Shown here in pieces: positions 24,596-32,802 of a DNA stretch of 38,258 nt (the first letter of the stretch is position 1; each line of letters starts with the position of its first letter). Source of the DNA: Chthonomonadales bacterium. Lineage in GTDB: Bacteria; Armatimonadota; Chthonomonadetes; Chthonomonadales; CAJBBX01. The stretch covers positions 1-38,258 of the forward strand of contig JAAYVH010000007.1 of assembly GCA_012517255.1 (NCBI GenBank). The letters run 5' to 3'. Both the position numbers and the translations under genes were made by a program. The notes beneath the pieces were generated by a model. That model was given only the letters and a program-made list of their open reading frames with translations, made no database searches and was not told where the DNA came from.

Positions 24596-25030
24596 ATGGG
24601 ACCGATGGAGGAGAAGGCGTTGGACTGGGAGAGCATTCGGGGCTTTCATGGCCATCTGGGGCCGTGGCTGGTGATCGGTATGAAGATCGGGTGGGCCGCG
24701 CTTGAGGAGCTGAAGGCGCGGCCCCACTTCGGCATCGAGGTGACAGCCTGGTGCCCCGACGCTCCGCCGCCTTCCTGCATGGTGGATGGTCTGCAGTGGA
24801 GCACCGGCGCGACCTACGGCAAGCGCAACATCGTGCTCAAGCCTTCGGACGCCTTCCGTGTCCAGGTGCGCAACAAGGACACAGGCGAGACGATCGTTGC
24901 GACGCTGCATCCCCAGACACCGGCCAATGTGAAGCAGTGGTTCGACACCCTGGGGGATGAAGCAAGCTCCCAAAAGGTGTGGAACACTCCCAACGACGAG
25001 CTCTTCACGCTCGCGCCGTCGGTCCCGTAG
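24596..25030 (+). CDS. FmdE-family domain protein
   Basis: The protein has 144 residues from the ATG at 24596, with GGGAG just upstream; the next ATG at 24605 is possible. It contains GFHGHLGPWLVIGMKIG (about 15-31), the His-rich opening of the FmdE domain (named from formylmethanofuran dehydrogenase subunit E), then PPPSCMVDGLQWSTGATYGKRNI with the conserved Cys and QxxTGxTxGKxN pattern. No zinc-ribbon tail is present. Outside methanogens these proteins are of unclear function, often near molybdate or other metal-cofactor genes. The ECF S-component gene starts 14 bases after its stop. Confidence 0.9.
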   Translation: MGPMEEKALDWESIRGFHGHLGPWLVIGMKIGWAALEELKARPHFGIEVTAWCPDAPPPSCMVDGLQWSTGATYGKRNIVLKPSDAFRVQVRNKDTGETIVATLHPQTPANVKQWFDTLGDEASSQKVWNTPNDELFTLAPSVP

Positions 25031-25044
25031 GTCTCACTGCGCCC

Positions 25045-25581
25045 ATGACGCCGTCCACCGAAGACCCCATGCTGGCTCGCGCCCGCGAGCTCGCGCTGGC
25101 CGCGCTGTTCTGCGCCCTCGGGATCACCGTGCCCATGCTGTTCAATGTGGTGGGTCTCGGACGCACGTTTCTGCCGATGCATCTGCCGGTGCTCCTGGCC
25201 GCCATCGTGCTCCGCCCGCCCATGGCTGCCCTGGTGGGCATGCTGACGCCGTGGGCCTCGATGCTGCTCACCGGCATGCCGCCGTTGCCCATCGCCGTGG
25301 TGATGTGCGTCGAGCTGTCGGTTCTCGGCGGCGTGGTGTCGGGGGTACGGCTTACTGGCGCGCCGGTCTGGCTGGCCGTCGTAGCCGGAGTCGCGGCACG
25401 GATCGGCGTGACGTGGGTCATCACAACGGCGCTCGCAGGCTATCTGAAGCTGCCTCCTGCCGCTGTCGGGTTCGCGTCCGTTCTCGCCGGTACGCCCGGG
25501 ATCGTTCTGCAACTGGTCGTCGGCCCGGCTGCGGCCCTTGCCCTCCTGCGACGCCAACCTCAGAGCGCCCCGCCTGGCTGA
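25045..25581 (+). CDS. ECF transporter substrate-binding (S) component
   Basis: The protein has about 178 residues from the ATG at 25045 (MTPSTEDP); the ATG at 25069 would also serve. Neither has a strong ribosome site, and coupling to the FmdE gene 14 bases upstream is likely. Five or six hydrophobic helices are visible: ELALAALFCALGITVPMLFNVVG, FLPMHLPVLLAAIVL, MAALVGMLTPWASMLLTGM, LPIAVVMCVELSVLGGVVSG, VWLAVVAGVAARIGVTWVIT and GIVLQLVVGPAAALALL. The FLPMHLPVLL...LTGMPP pattern marks the family. It would need a shared EcfT/EcfA module encoded elsewhere. The ligand is not predictable; pairing with FmdE hints at a cofactor or metal-linked compound. Confidence 0.85.
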   Translation: MTPSTEDPMLARARELALAALFCALGITVPMLFNVVGLGRTFLPMHLPVLLAAIVLRPPMAALVGMLTPWASMLLTGMPPLPIAVVMCVELSVLGGVVSGVRLTGAPVWLAVVAGVAARIGVTWVITTALAGYLKLPPAAVGFASVLAGTPGIVLQLVVGPAAALALLRRQPQSAPPG

Positions 25582-25645
25582 TGCGGTAGACTCACGCCGC
25601 GGGAGGTTCCCGTCCCGCTAACCTCTGGATGTACGGAGACGTGGC

Positions 25646-26290
25646 GTGGCATCGGCTGTGGGCGTTCGGCAACTCGTCCGTTACTGGGTGCGTGAAGTCC
25701 TCGGGGGCGCGGCGCACCGGCGGCGACTGCGGAGGCTGGGCATTGACGTGGATTCGGTGCCGCTGTCGCGTCTCGGTCTCGACCCTCGGCGCGCCCATAA
25801 CCACGCCTACTCGGGAGGCCCGGATCTCGAGCGCGTCCTGCGCGATCTGCCGATCGGCCCCGACGATGCCGTGCTCGATGTCGGATGCGGGAAAGGGGGC
25901 GCGCTCCTCACGCTCGCGCGCTTTCCTTTCGGGGTGCTGGCGGGCTTCGATCTCTCGCAGGAGATGCTGGACGTCGCCAGACGCAATCTCGACCTCGCCG
26001 GGTTCGCCAGGGTCGAGCTCTTTGCGGCCGACGCGGCGGTCTTCGACGACTACGATCGCTTCACGTACCTCTACATGTACAACCCGTTCCCCCGCGATGT
26101 GATGCGCCAGGCAGTGGAAGCCATGGAGGAGTCGGTGAGGCGCGTACCTCGCTGCCTGACCGTGATCTACAAGAATCCGCTCTTCCACGACGAGATCGTC
26201 CGGAACGGCCTGTTCGTTGAGCTGCGTCGTTACGAGCATAGCGGGCATCCGATCGTCGTCTACAGGTCGGCAAGCCCGGCGGCTGAATGA
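25646..26290 (+). CDS. Class I SAM-dependent methyltransferase
   Basis: The protein has 214 residues from a GTG at 25646, with GGAGA 6 bases upstream. It has a basic N-terminal helix region, then AYSGGPDLERVLRDLPIGPDDAVLDVGCGKGGALLTLARF, which contains SAM motif I (VLDVGCGKGG), GFDLSQEMLDVARRNLDLAG (motif II acidic residue) and a motif IV-like YLYMYNPFPRDVM. The NPF after motif IV resembles the NPPY/NPF pattern of some N-methyltransferases, but the substrate is unknown. It lies 64 bases after the ECF gene; a separate promoter was not clear. Confidence 0.85.
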   Translation: MASAVGVRQLVRYWVREVLGGAAHRRRLRRLGIDVDSVPLSRLGLDPRRAHNHAYSGGPDLERVLRDLPIGPDDAVLDVGCGKGGALLTLARFPFGVLAGFDLSQEMLDVARRNLDLAGFARVELFAADAAVFDDYDRFTYLYMYNPFPRDVMRQAVEAMEESVRRVPRCLTVIYKNPLFHDEIVRNGLFVELRRYEHSGHPIVVYRSASPAAE

Positions 26291-26547
26291 TCGCGCCGAC
26301 GCTTCTGGAGCAAGCCGCGTTCCCTGCACGATGCCTCTTCGCGCGGCGTTACCGACGTCGGCCGGGCGTCACATAGTCAGACGCAACCGAGGGGCATTTC
26401 GCCGCCGGATCCACCATTCACGAAACCGTCCGCCAGCGGCGAGCGTTCATATCACAGAGGCGCCGCCTTCGGCGGTTGCCGCGAGCATGGCAACGCTGCA
26501 GGCGGCTCCGGCCTTCTTCGGCGTTTCCGATCCGGGAGGACGCCAGC

Positions 26548-26745
26548 ATGCGAAGTCGCAAGCCGAAGCAGGGCCAGGTCGGGCACTGCGTGGTTCCCCA
26601 CAATAGGGAGAGGTCTGCCCACGCTGGGCTGGCCGATCCGTCCGTACGGCGCGCCATTGCGGCGGAAGTTCGCAAGGCAGGCGCCGCCGAAGCGAAGGCC
26701 GTGACGCACCTCGAGCGTGCCATTGCGGCAATGGAGAGACGATAG
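26548..26745 (+). CDS. Small basic protein of unknown function
   Basis: The protein has 65 residues, supported by GGGAGG 8 bases before the ATG. The N-terminus is basic (MRSRKPKQGQ) and the C-terminus is an Ala/Glu/Arg-rich helix (VRRAIAAEVRKAGAAEAKAVTHLERAIAAMERR) that could form a coiled coil. No family is recognised. The flanks (26291-26547 and 26746-26834) hold nothing else I can name. Confidence 0.45.
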   Translation: MRSRKPKQGQVGHCVVPHNRERSAHAGLADPSVRRAIAAEVRKAGAAEAKAVTHLERAIAAMERR

Positions 26746-26834
26746 CGCTCTGTGGTTCTTGTGATCGGACGGCGTCGCCTCCTGCTGCAACCGAGACATC
26801 CACGCTAGACAAAGCGAGGTATACCCATCTGAGC

Positions 26835-28940
26835 ATGAGCTCTATCGAGACCGCACGAGACCTACCGCAGATTCTCCCGTACGCGACGTATCCTTTCGGC
26901 AAACGGCATCTGCGTCGCGTGGCCCGCGTGGCGCGCCGCTTGGCGGGCATCATGGCTGCGACCTGTACAGTGGCCGCGGTTCGCGCTCAATCGCCGGCGC
27001 AGAAGTCCTCAGCCGACGGCACGCACAGCCGAACGATCGCGGCCGTTCGCGCCCCGTCGGCGCCCGCCATTGATGGCGACCTCAGCGACGCGGCATGGGC
27101 CCAGGCGTCGCGCGCCACGGGATTCACCGACACCATGGGACGTCGCCCTGCCGACGATCAGACCGAGGCGCTAATCTGCTACGACGACGAGGCCATCTAT
27201 GTGGCCTTCCGGTGCTTCGACTCCGCCCCTTCGGCGATCGTGGCGAGAGAGACGGTGGGCGACAGCCAGCTATCGAGCGACGGCGGCGGCTCCGGCGAGG
27301 ACGTCGTGGATTTCATGATTGACCCATTCCTCAGCCACAAGTGGGATGACGTGAGCCGCTTTCGCGTCAATCCGATCGGAACCCGATCCGCCCGAATCGG
27401 CGGAGGGCGCGGCGCCAAGGCAGAGTGGTCCGGCGACTGGGCTGCCGCCGCGAAGAGGACTGCCGAGGGCTGGACCGCTGAGATACGCATCCCGTGGCCG
27501 CTTCTCAGCTATCCCCAGTCGCGCGAGCCCGTGACCATGGGGGTGAACTTCCTGCGCGTTCAGTACCGAACGCATATCGCTTCGCAATGGTCTGACCTCG
27601 GTCCCCTCGACTATCTTGAGCGGCAGGGCCGATGGACCGATGTGCGTCCGCCGGTTCGCTTCAAGCCGTCGCTGTCCGTGCTGCAGTATGGCATCGCGGG
27701 CGGCGGCGACGGGAGCACGACCCTGAGGACAGGGCTCGACGCCCGCGGCGCTCTCACGCCCGAGCTCACCGCCGTGGCTTCCATAAACCCGGACTTCGCG
27801 ACCGTCGAAGGCGCCGTCGAGAGCATCACCTTCACACGCGGCGAACGGTTTGTCGAGGAGCGAAGGCCGTTCTTCCTCGAGGGCAATCGCTACGTGACGA
27901 TGAACACCCTGAGCGCCATCGGCATGCCTTTCCATTCCATGCGCATCCCCGCCTTCGATCTCGGAGCCAAGCTCTACGGCAAGATCGGCAAGTCCGACAC
28001 GGTAGGCGCCCTGGCAGCCGTATCGTTCGGCGAGCGCTCCGACTTCGTAGGGCGGGTGCGGCATGATCTCTCGCCAGTGTCCAACGTGAGCGCAATGGTC
28101 CAGGCCCGGACCATCGACGGGGCGGACAACACTGCCGCGCTTGTGATGGGTGAGCAGCGCAGCGGAAACTGGATGCTGAACCTGCAGGGCGGCTTCTCCG
28201 GCGGTCCCAACAGCGGAGGCAGAATGGTGCAGGCAGCGGCGCTCTACCTTGCGCGAACGTCCGTGCTGGGCCTGGTTGGCTTCAGTCTCGACGACCGCTA
28301 CCTGCTGCCCCACGGCTTCATTCCGTTCACCGGCATCAAGGGTGGGGTCGCGATCCTGCAACACTGGGCCGAGTGGCGGAAGGGGGCATGGCGCAACTTC
28401 TCGCTCGAAGGCGAGGGCGGCTATCAAGTCCATTCGGACGGACGGCCATTCCAGCGGGGTTTCGGCCTGCGCGGCAACCTTGTTTCACGTTCCGACTATG
28501 CCTTGAACCTGAACGTGAGCCGATGGAAGTTCGAGAACGAATGGGACAGCACGGTCAGTCTCGGATTCGGCGTCCGCGTCTCAGACAGGTTCAACCGCGC
28601 CGGGTGTATGATCAGCACAGGCACTCTCGGAGGCAATCGGCAGACGCTCATCGGACCCAGCGTCAACGTGAGGATCCTTCGGAAGCTGGACATCGGGTTC
28701 TCGGGCGCCTACCAGCGTCTCGGCAGCACGAGCCAGCAGTATGTGACGACGATGAGCTACGAGTTCTCGCCGACTCGGTCAGTCGGCGGCCGTATCGTGG
28801 TCACCAATGGCCAGACGAATGGCTATCTCTCGTATCGCAACAGCGGCGGCAAGGGGCTGGAGACCTACATGATCCTGGGGGACCCAAACGCCACCACGTT
28901 CCGATCGCAGGCGCTCCTGAAACTGGTGCAGCCCTGGTAG
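26835..28940 (+). CDS. Outer-membrane protein with CBM9-like N-domain (DUF5916 type)
   Basis: The protein has 701 residues from 26835. The long hydrophilic leader before the hydrophobic RLAGIMAATCTVAAVRAQS suggests the true start may be slightly downstream (around residue 30-40). Residues about 65-220 form a CBM9-like beta-sandwich (APAIDGDLSDAAWAQASRATGF, then AIYVAFRCFDSAPSAIVA, DVVDFMIDPFLSHKWDDVSRFRVNPIGT, GWTAEIRIPWPLLSY). The region SINPDFATVEGA...FVEERRPFFLEG is the hallmark of DUF5916. The rest is alternating beta strands of a barrel. Such proteins occur in many diderms next to peptidase or carbohydrate genes and their function is unknown. Confidence 0.85.
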   Translation: MSSIETARDLPQILPYATYPFGKRHLRRVARVARRLAGIMAATCTVAAVRAQSPAQKSSADGTHSRTIAAVRAPSAPAIDGDLSDAAWAQASRATGFTDTMGRRPADDQTEALICYDDEAIYVAFRCFDSAPSAIVARETVGDSQLSSDGGGSGEDVVDFMIDPFLSHKWDDVSRFRVNPIGTRSARIGGGRGAKAEWSGDWAAAAKRTAEGWTAEIRIPWPLLSYPQSREPVTMGVNFLRVQYRTHIASQWSDLGPLDYLERQGRWTDVRPPVRFKPSLSVLQYGIAGGGDGSTTLRTGLDARGALTPELTAVASINPDFATVEGAVESITFTRGERFVEERRPFFLEGNRYVTMNTLSAIGMPFHSMRIPAFDLGAKLYGKIGKSDTVGALAAVSFGERSDFVGRVRHDLSPVSNVSAMVQARTIDGADNTAALVMGEQRSGNWMLNLQGGFSGGPNSGGRMVQAAALYLARTSVLGLVGFSLDDRYLLPHGFIPFTGIKGGVAILQHWAEWRKGAWRNFSLEGEGGYQVHSDGRPFQRGFGLRGNLVSRSDYALNLNVSRWKFENEWDSTVSLGFGVRVSDRFNRAGCMISTGTLGGNRQTLIGPSVNVRILRKLDIGFSGAYQRLGSTSQQYVTTMSYEFSPTRSVGGRIVVTNGQTNGYLSYRNSGGKGLETYMILGDPNATTFRSQALLKLVQPW

Positions 28941-28967
28941 GCACAGCAGAGACCGATCGGCGCATTC

Positions 28968-28983
28968 TGCTATGATGGGTCTA
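28968..28983 (+). promoter_or_regulatory. Extended -10 promoter giving an apparently leaderless transcript
   Basis: TGCTATGAT (28968-28976) is an extended -10 element (TGn then TATGAT). The ATG of the next gene begins 7 bases after it, at 28983, which is where transcription itself should start. No ribosome binding site is present between the two. A weak or absent -35 is expected with an extended -10. Confidence 0.55.
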
Positions 28984-29987
28984 TGAGCATCGCACTGCGA
29001 CATGCGGCAGCGAAGCCGTTCATGATGCCGGCGTTGCTGGCCGGTCTGAGCTTGGCAGCGACGACGCAGCCCCTCAAGGGTCCCGGCGCTCTCCCGGAAG
29101 GTCCTGGCCTGGCCAGACGGTATCCCGGCGACGCAGGAATCGAGCGCCATCGCGCCGTGCTGTTCGCCGATGGTTTCGAGGGTGTCGAAGGCGCAGTGTT
29201 CACCGACGGCGTCCGGACAGACGGCGCCCGATGGAATCACCGATGGGATCAGGCCTGGGGCTCATGCGGCGTGGAGAGCGGTCGCGAGGTTGTCCATACG
29301 GGCGGCCGGAGCGTGCGCATGGCTCTCAATGGGGCGGGCAGCGTGGGTCTGACCCGGCTGCTTCCCGGTCAGGATCGGCTGTTTCTGCGCTACTACATAC
29401 GCTACGATCCGGACTTCCCCGGCGCCCATCATGTGGGCGGCGCCATCGAAGCTCGAGCGCCCGGAGTGCCGCACGCGAACCCGGGTGTCAGGGCCGACGG
29501 CACGAACAAGATTACGGCGCTTCTCGATCACTGGTCTTTCGAGCCGGGAATGGAGCCGCCGGGGCCCATGGTAGCCTATGTCTACCACATGGACCAGCAG
29601 CATCAGTGGGGCGAGCAGTTCTACCCAAGCGGCAAGATCCAACCTCAGGAGAACGAGCGGCGCAGGCTGTTCGGTCCGTCGTTCGAACCCCGGCCCGACC
29701 TGACGCCGGATCGAGGCCGATGGCTGTGTTGCGAGCTCATGGTGGATGCGGGCGAGCCCGGCGCGCGCACGGGCCGCGTAGCGTTCTGGGTGGACGGCAG
29801 GTTGCGAGGCGATTTCCCGAACCTGCGGTTTCGCACGACTGCGGCGCTGCGCCTGAACCGAGTGGACCTGAGCCTCTACGAATCGCGATCAACTGGGTCG
29901 CGTCGGGTTTGGTTCGACGATGTTGTCGTGGCCACCGAGTATGTCGGCCCGATGCAGCCGCCCGGGAAGGAGCGCACGAGTCGTTGA
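28983..29987 (+). CDS. Secreted polysaccharide-lyase-like protein
   Basis: The protein has 334 residues from the ATG at 28983. An N-terminal hydrophobic stretch (FMMPALLAGLSLAATTQP) suggests export. The body resembles a concanavalin-like jelly roll: LFADGFEGVEGAVFTDG, WNHRWDQAWGSCGVESGREVVHTGGRSVRMAL, RLFLRYYIRYDPDFPGAHHVGGAI, WLCCELMVDAGEPGARTGRVAFWVDGRLRGDFPNLRFR, LNRVDLSLYESRSTGSRRVWFDDVVVATEYVGP. The last two segments match the strand pattern of alginate-lyase and LamG-like folds. Catalytic residues cannot be assigned by eye. The nitrilase-family gene follows in 25 bases. Confidence 0.7.
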   Translation: MSIALRHAAAKPFMMPALLAGLSLAATTQPLKGPGALPEGPGLARRYPGDAGIERHRAVLFADGFEGVEGAVFTDGVRTDGARWNHRWDQAWGSCGVESGREVVHTGGRSVRMALNGAGSVGLTRLLPGQDRLFLRYYIRYDPDFPGAHHVGGAIEARAPGVPHANPGVRADGTNKITALLDHWSFEPGMEPPGPMVAYVYHMDQQHQWGEQFYPSGKIQPQENERRRLFGPSFEPRPDLTPDRGRWLCCELMVDAGEPGARTGRVAFWVDGRLRGDFPNLRFRTTAALRLNRVDLSLYESRSTGSRRVWFDDVVVATEYVGPMQPPGKERTSR

Positions 29988-30012
29988 CGCAAGGGGGAGC
30001 CTCCAACGGCAC

Positions 30013-30852
30013 ATGACCCGACCGATCACACTCAGCGTCTATCAGGGAATGTGTCGAGAAGGTGACTTCGCCGCCAATGCCGCGACGTGCCGCGGCGTCA
30101 TTGCCGAGGCTCTCGACCGCGCGAGCGACTTCGTCTGCTTCCCAGAGTGCTTCCTTTCGGGTTACGATAGTCCCGAGGCCATCGAGGCCGGAGCGCGCAG
30201 GCTCGACAGCGCCGAGGTGCAGGCGTTCATCGCCGAAACTGCCGCGCACGGCATGGTGACGCTCGTGGGCATGGCGCGATTCGCAGACGATGGGCTCTAC
30301 AACAGTCAGCTCGTCATCCATCGGGGCGAGCTGCTCGGGGTGTATGACAAGGTGTGTCTGACGGGCCCGGATGCCGATCGGTTGGGCTTCCTCCCGGGAC
30401 GATCGGTGCCGGTTTTCGAGGCGCATGGCGTCCGCTTCGCCGTGCAGATATGCCACGACAGCTCGTTTCCGTTCGTCGCTATGGCCGCGCGGCGCATGGG
30501 AGCCGAAGTGCTCTTCTCGCCGCATAACAACGAGATCGGCGCCCAGTATGCCCATGACCATCGCGTTTGGGTCCGCAACTGCCATGTCGGACTCGCATGC
30601 CAGATGAAGATGGTGGTCGCGCGGTCGAACATTGTAAAGTTCGACCGGCCTGGCATGATCGGCTACGGAGACAGCTTCATCCTCAGCCCGCAGGGCGTGC
30701 CCCTGGCCGAGGCAGGTCTGCACCGCACCAAGCTGATCACCGCGACCGTCCATCCCGAGATGTTCGGCCCTCCCTGCGTCTGGGCAGACCTCAATGAAGC
30801 GCCGGCATGGATCCGAGATGGATGGGCGGCGGCTCGCGAGACGGGCGTCTGA
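30013..30852 (+). CDS. Carbon-nitrogen hydrolase (nitrilase superfamily)
   Basis: The protein has 279 residues from the ATG at 30013, with GGGGGAG further upstream. The Glu-Lys-Cys triad is complete: Glu45 in VCFPECFLSGYD, Lys113 in GVYDKVCLTGPD, and Cys147 in VQICHDSSFP. Strands between them fit the family (MVTLVGMARFADDGLYNSQLVI, GAEVLFSPHNNEIG, GDSFILSPQGVPLAEAG). It hydrolyses an amide or similar C-N bond in the cytoplasm. The substrate could be an aliphatic amide, beta-ureido acid or N-carbamoyl compound; nothing here decides. A short gap to the lyase-like gene suggests a shared transcript. Confidence 0.93.
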   Translation: MTRPITLSVYQGMCREGDFAANAATCRGVIAEALDRASDFVCFPECFLSGYDSPEAIEAGARRLDSAEVQAFIAETAAHGMVTLVGMARFADDGLYNSQLVIHRGELLGVYDKVCLTGPDADRLGFLPGRSVPVFEAHGVRFAVQICHDSSFPFVAMAARRMGAEVLFSPHNNEIGAQYAHDHRVWVRNCHVGLACQMKMVVARSNIVKFDRPGMIGYGDSFILSPQGVPLAEAGLHRTKLITATVHPEMFGPPCVWADLNEAPAWIRDGWAAARETGV

Positions 30853-30910
30853 CCCTGCCCTACGCAGCGGAGGCCGCCGCGATGTGCGGCATCTCGAAGG
30901 AGGTGGCGAC

Positions 30911-31513
30911 ATGGCCGTTTTGCCGGAGATGGTAGTGTCGTATGAGGCCGACGCCTATGACGACGCCGAGATCGGTCTGCTGGCGGCGCGCCTTGCGCCG
31001 CTGGCCAAGCTGAACCTCGATCCTGTGCGCCTGCCTCACTCTGCCGGAACATGCGAGATGTGGGCCACGCTCACGTTCCCCGGACCCGCCGTTGTGCGAG
31101 GAGCGCTCTCCGCAGACGTGCTCGATCCGCTGTCGGTCCTGTGCGCGGAGTTCGGCGACTGGTGGCGCGAATGTGCCCGGGTGCGTGTGGAGGAGCCCGA
31201 GATCGTGGCCGTCTATCTGGAGTTTGCCGACGTGCGCCTCGCCTTCGACAGCGAGGGGGCGCAGGGCTCCTATCTCGGCCGCGCGGAGTTACGGGCGATC
31301 CCCAGTCTGCTTCGGGACGTGGCGGGTCGTCTCGCCCCGTTGGTCTCGCACGATGCGCCCCCGAGCATTCGCGCAGGCATACGCAAGGATGTGACCGCAG
31401 CAGGCGTTGCGCAGTGCTTCGCCGGACGGTACTGGCAGATCGGTCCTGCCGATGGCGATCCTGACACGATCTACGACTCGTGGCGCGAGTGGTTCTACCG
31501 ACGCGGCCGATAG
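30911..31513 (+). CDS. Unknown 200-residue cytoplasmic protein
   Basis: The ATG at 30911 is preceded by AAGGAGGTGGC, the best ribosome site in the window; an upstream in-frame reading is rejected. There is no signal peptide or membrane helix. The protein alternates helices and strands (YDDAEIGLLAARLAPLAKLNLDP, VRLPHSAGTCEMWATLTFPGPAVV, LCAEFGDWWRECARVRVEEPEIVAVYLEFADVRLAFD) and ends WREWFYRRGR. No catalytic motif is recognised. It follows the nitrilase gene by 58 bases. Confidence 0.75.
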   Translation: MAVLPEMVVSYEADAYDDAEIGLLAARLAPLAKLNLDPVRLPHSAGTCEMWATLTFPGPAVVRGALSADVLDPLSVLCAEFGDWWRECARVRVEEPEIVAVYLEFADVRLAFDSEGAQGSYLGRAELRAIPSLLRDVAGRLAPLVSHDAPPSIRAGIRKDVTAAGVAQCFAGRYWQIGPADGDPDTIYDSWREWFYRRGR

Positions 31514-31523
31514 GCAGATCGGG

Positions 31524-32609
31524 CTAACGCTGGTGGTTGCACACCTCGCCCAGCCGCCGCATGTAGTAGACGTAGTTGGGCCATGAGATGTCGGGCGGGC
31601 ATGAGTGGTCAGCCATGGGAATGTAGCCTCCCTCTTCGATGAGGTGGCTCACGCGGGCCAGCTCGGCTTCGATGGCGTCCCGTCCCTCGGCGATGGCCCG
31701 CTTGTCCACGCCGCCCCACATCCGCAGATCGCGGCCGTACTCGCGCCGGACCTTGTTCACGTCCATGCCGGCCTGGACTTCGAAGGGATAGAGAAAGTTC
31801 AGTCCCGCATCGAGCCACACGGGGATGAGGCTGTCAATGCGCCCGTCGCTGTCCAGACCGATCCATTGCACGCCCCGGGCGCGCAGGAACTCTGTCACCC
31901 TCTTGTAGCGCGGGAGCATGTACTTCCGGGCCAGCTTCGGGGTTAGCAGCGGACCGGTCTTGTAGGCCATGTCCTCCCAGAAGGCGAACGCGTCAATGGG
32001 ACCTGCGTCGAGAACCTGGTCCATCATGGCGATGATGAAGTCAGCGTCGGCGTCCATCATCTCTTCGATGAACGCGGGGTCGTCGTAGAACAGCGTGCAC
32101 AGCGCCTCCACACCGACAAGGTTGCGCAGCGGGCCGAAGAAGCCTCCCCAACGGTCGGAGATGAGGACGATCGGAATCTCGGACGCCCTGAGCGCGGCCA
32201 GATGTTCCCTCCAGTCCGGACCGATCCGCTCCTCCGGTCGGGGCTGCATCCGTTCCTTCCAGAACGCCCGGAACTCCTCACGCGTCGTGACTGGGAACTT
32301 GACGAACTGGGGCATGGAGCTGTAGGGATTGTTCTTCATCTCCCGCATCAGGATCCCCTCGTGATTGACGTAGAGCACGTGCTCCTCGTCCTCCTCGATC
32401 ACCTGATGCTCGAAGGGTGGATGCGGGAAGAACCAATGGCCGACCCAGTGGACCGCGCTTGCGCCTTGCCGCACGTCATCGCGCCCCGGCACGTAACCTT
32501 CCGTCTTCCATCGCTCCAGGGTCTCGGGCCATCCGCCCCAGGTCCAGTGCGGGGTGATGTCCACCGTCTCGTAGTTCATGCAGGCGTGGAAGCGCTCGCG
32601 TTCGGTCAT
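31524..32609 (-). CDS. Uroporphyrinogen-decarboxylase-like (URO-D superfamily) protein
   Basis: The protein has 361 residues from the ATG at 32609 (MTERERFHACMNYETVD), with GAGGA upstream. The RERFHACMNYETVD opening, IPIVLISDRWGGFFGPLRNLVG, LFYDDPAFIEEMMDADADFI, AFWEDMAYKTGPLLTPKLARKYMLPRYKRV, DSDGRIDSLIPVWLDAGLNFLYPFEVQAGMDVNKVRREYGRDLRMWGGVDKR and GGYIPMADHSCPPD are the signature of the non-heme URO-D/methyltransferase-like paralogues common in Armatimonadota and Planctomycetes. It is not HemE. Related enzymes are methyltransferases (MtaA/MtbA) or of unknown function. Confidence 0.92.
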   Translation of the reverse strand: MTERERFHACMNYETVDITPHWTWGGWPETLERWKTEGYVPGRDDVRQGASAVHWVGHWFFPHPPFEHQVIEEDEEHVLYVNHEGILMREMKNNPYSSMPQFVKFPVTTREEFRAFWKERMQPRPEERIGPDWREHLAALRASEIPIVLISDRWGGFFGPLRNLVGVEALCTLFYDDPAFIEEMMDADADFIIAMMDQVLDAGPIDAFAFWEDMAYKTGPLLTPKLARKYMLPRYKRVTEFLRARGVQWIGLDSDGRIDSLIPVWLDAGLNFLYPFEVQAGMDVNKVRREYGRDLRMWGGVDKRAIAEGRDAIEAELARVSHLIEEGGYIPMADHSCPPDISWPNYVYYMRRLGEVCNHQR

Positions 32610-32802
32610 GGTCAGGTTCCTCGCTCGGTCAGTTTGGTCGTCGCCGTACCATCGGTGTTCCCCGCGCATCGTGCGCATTCCTCCGTCCGTTGGGGGCCGT
32701 GCACCTTCGTGTCGAGAGGCATCAGCAGTCTGGCGCTATGCGCCCTGAAGAGACGCGGGTCTTGAGGTCGATGGACACCGGCGCCAGGGGCGATCGGCTT
32801 CC

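Noticed and set aside
27270-28433. Minus-strand open frame of 387 codons
   Set aside because: It is antisense to the DUF5916-type gene and has no motif.
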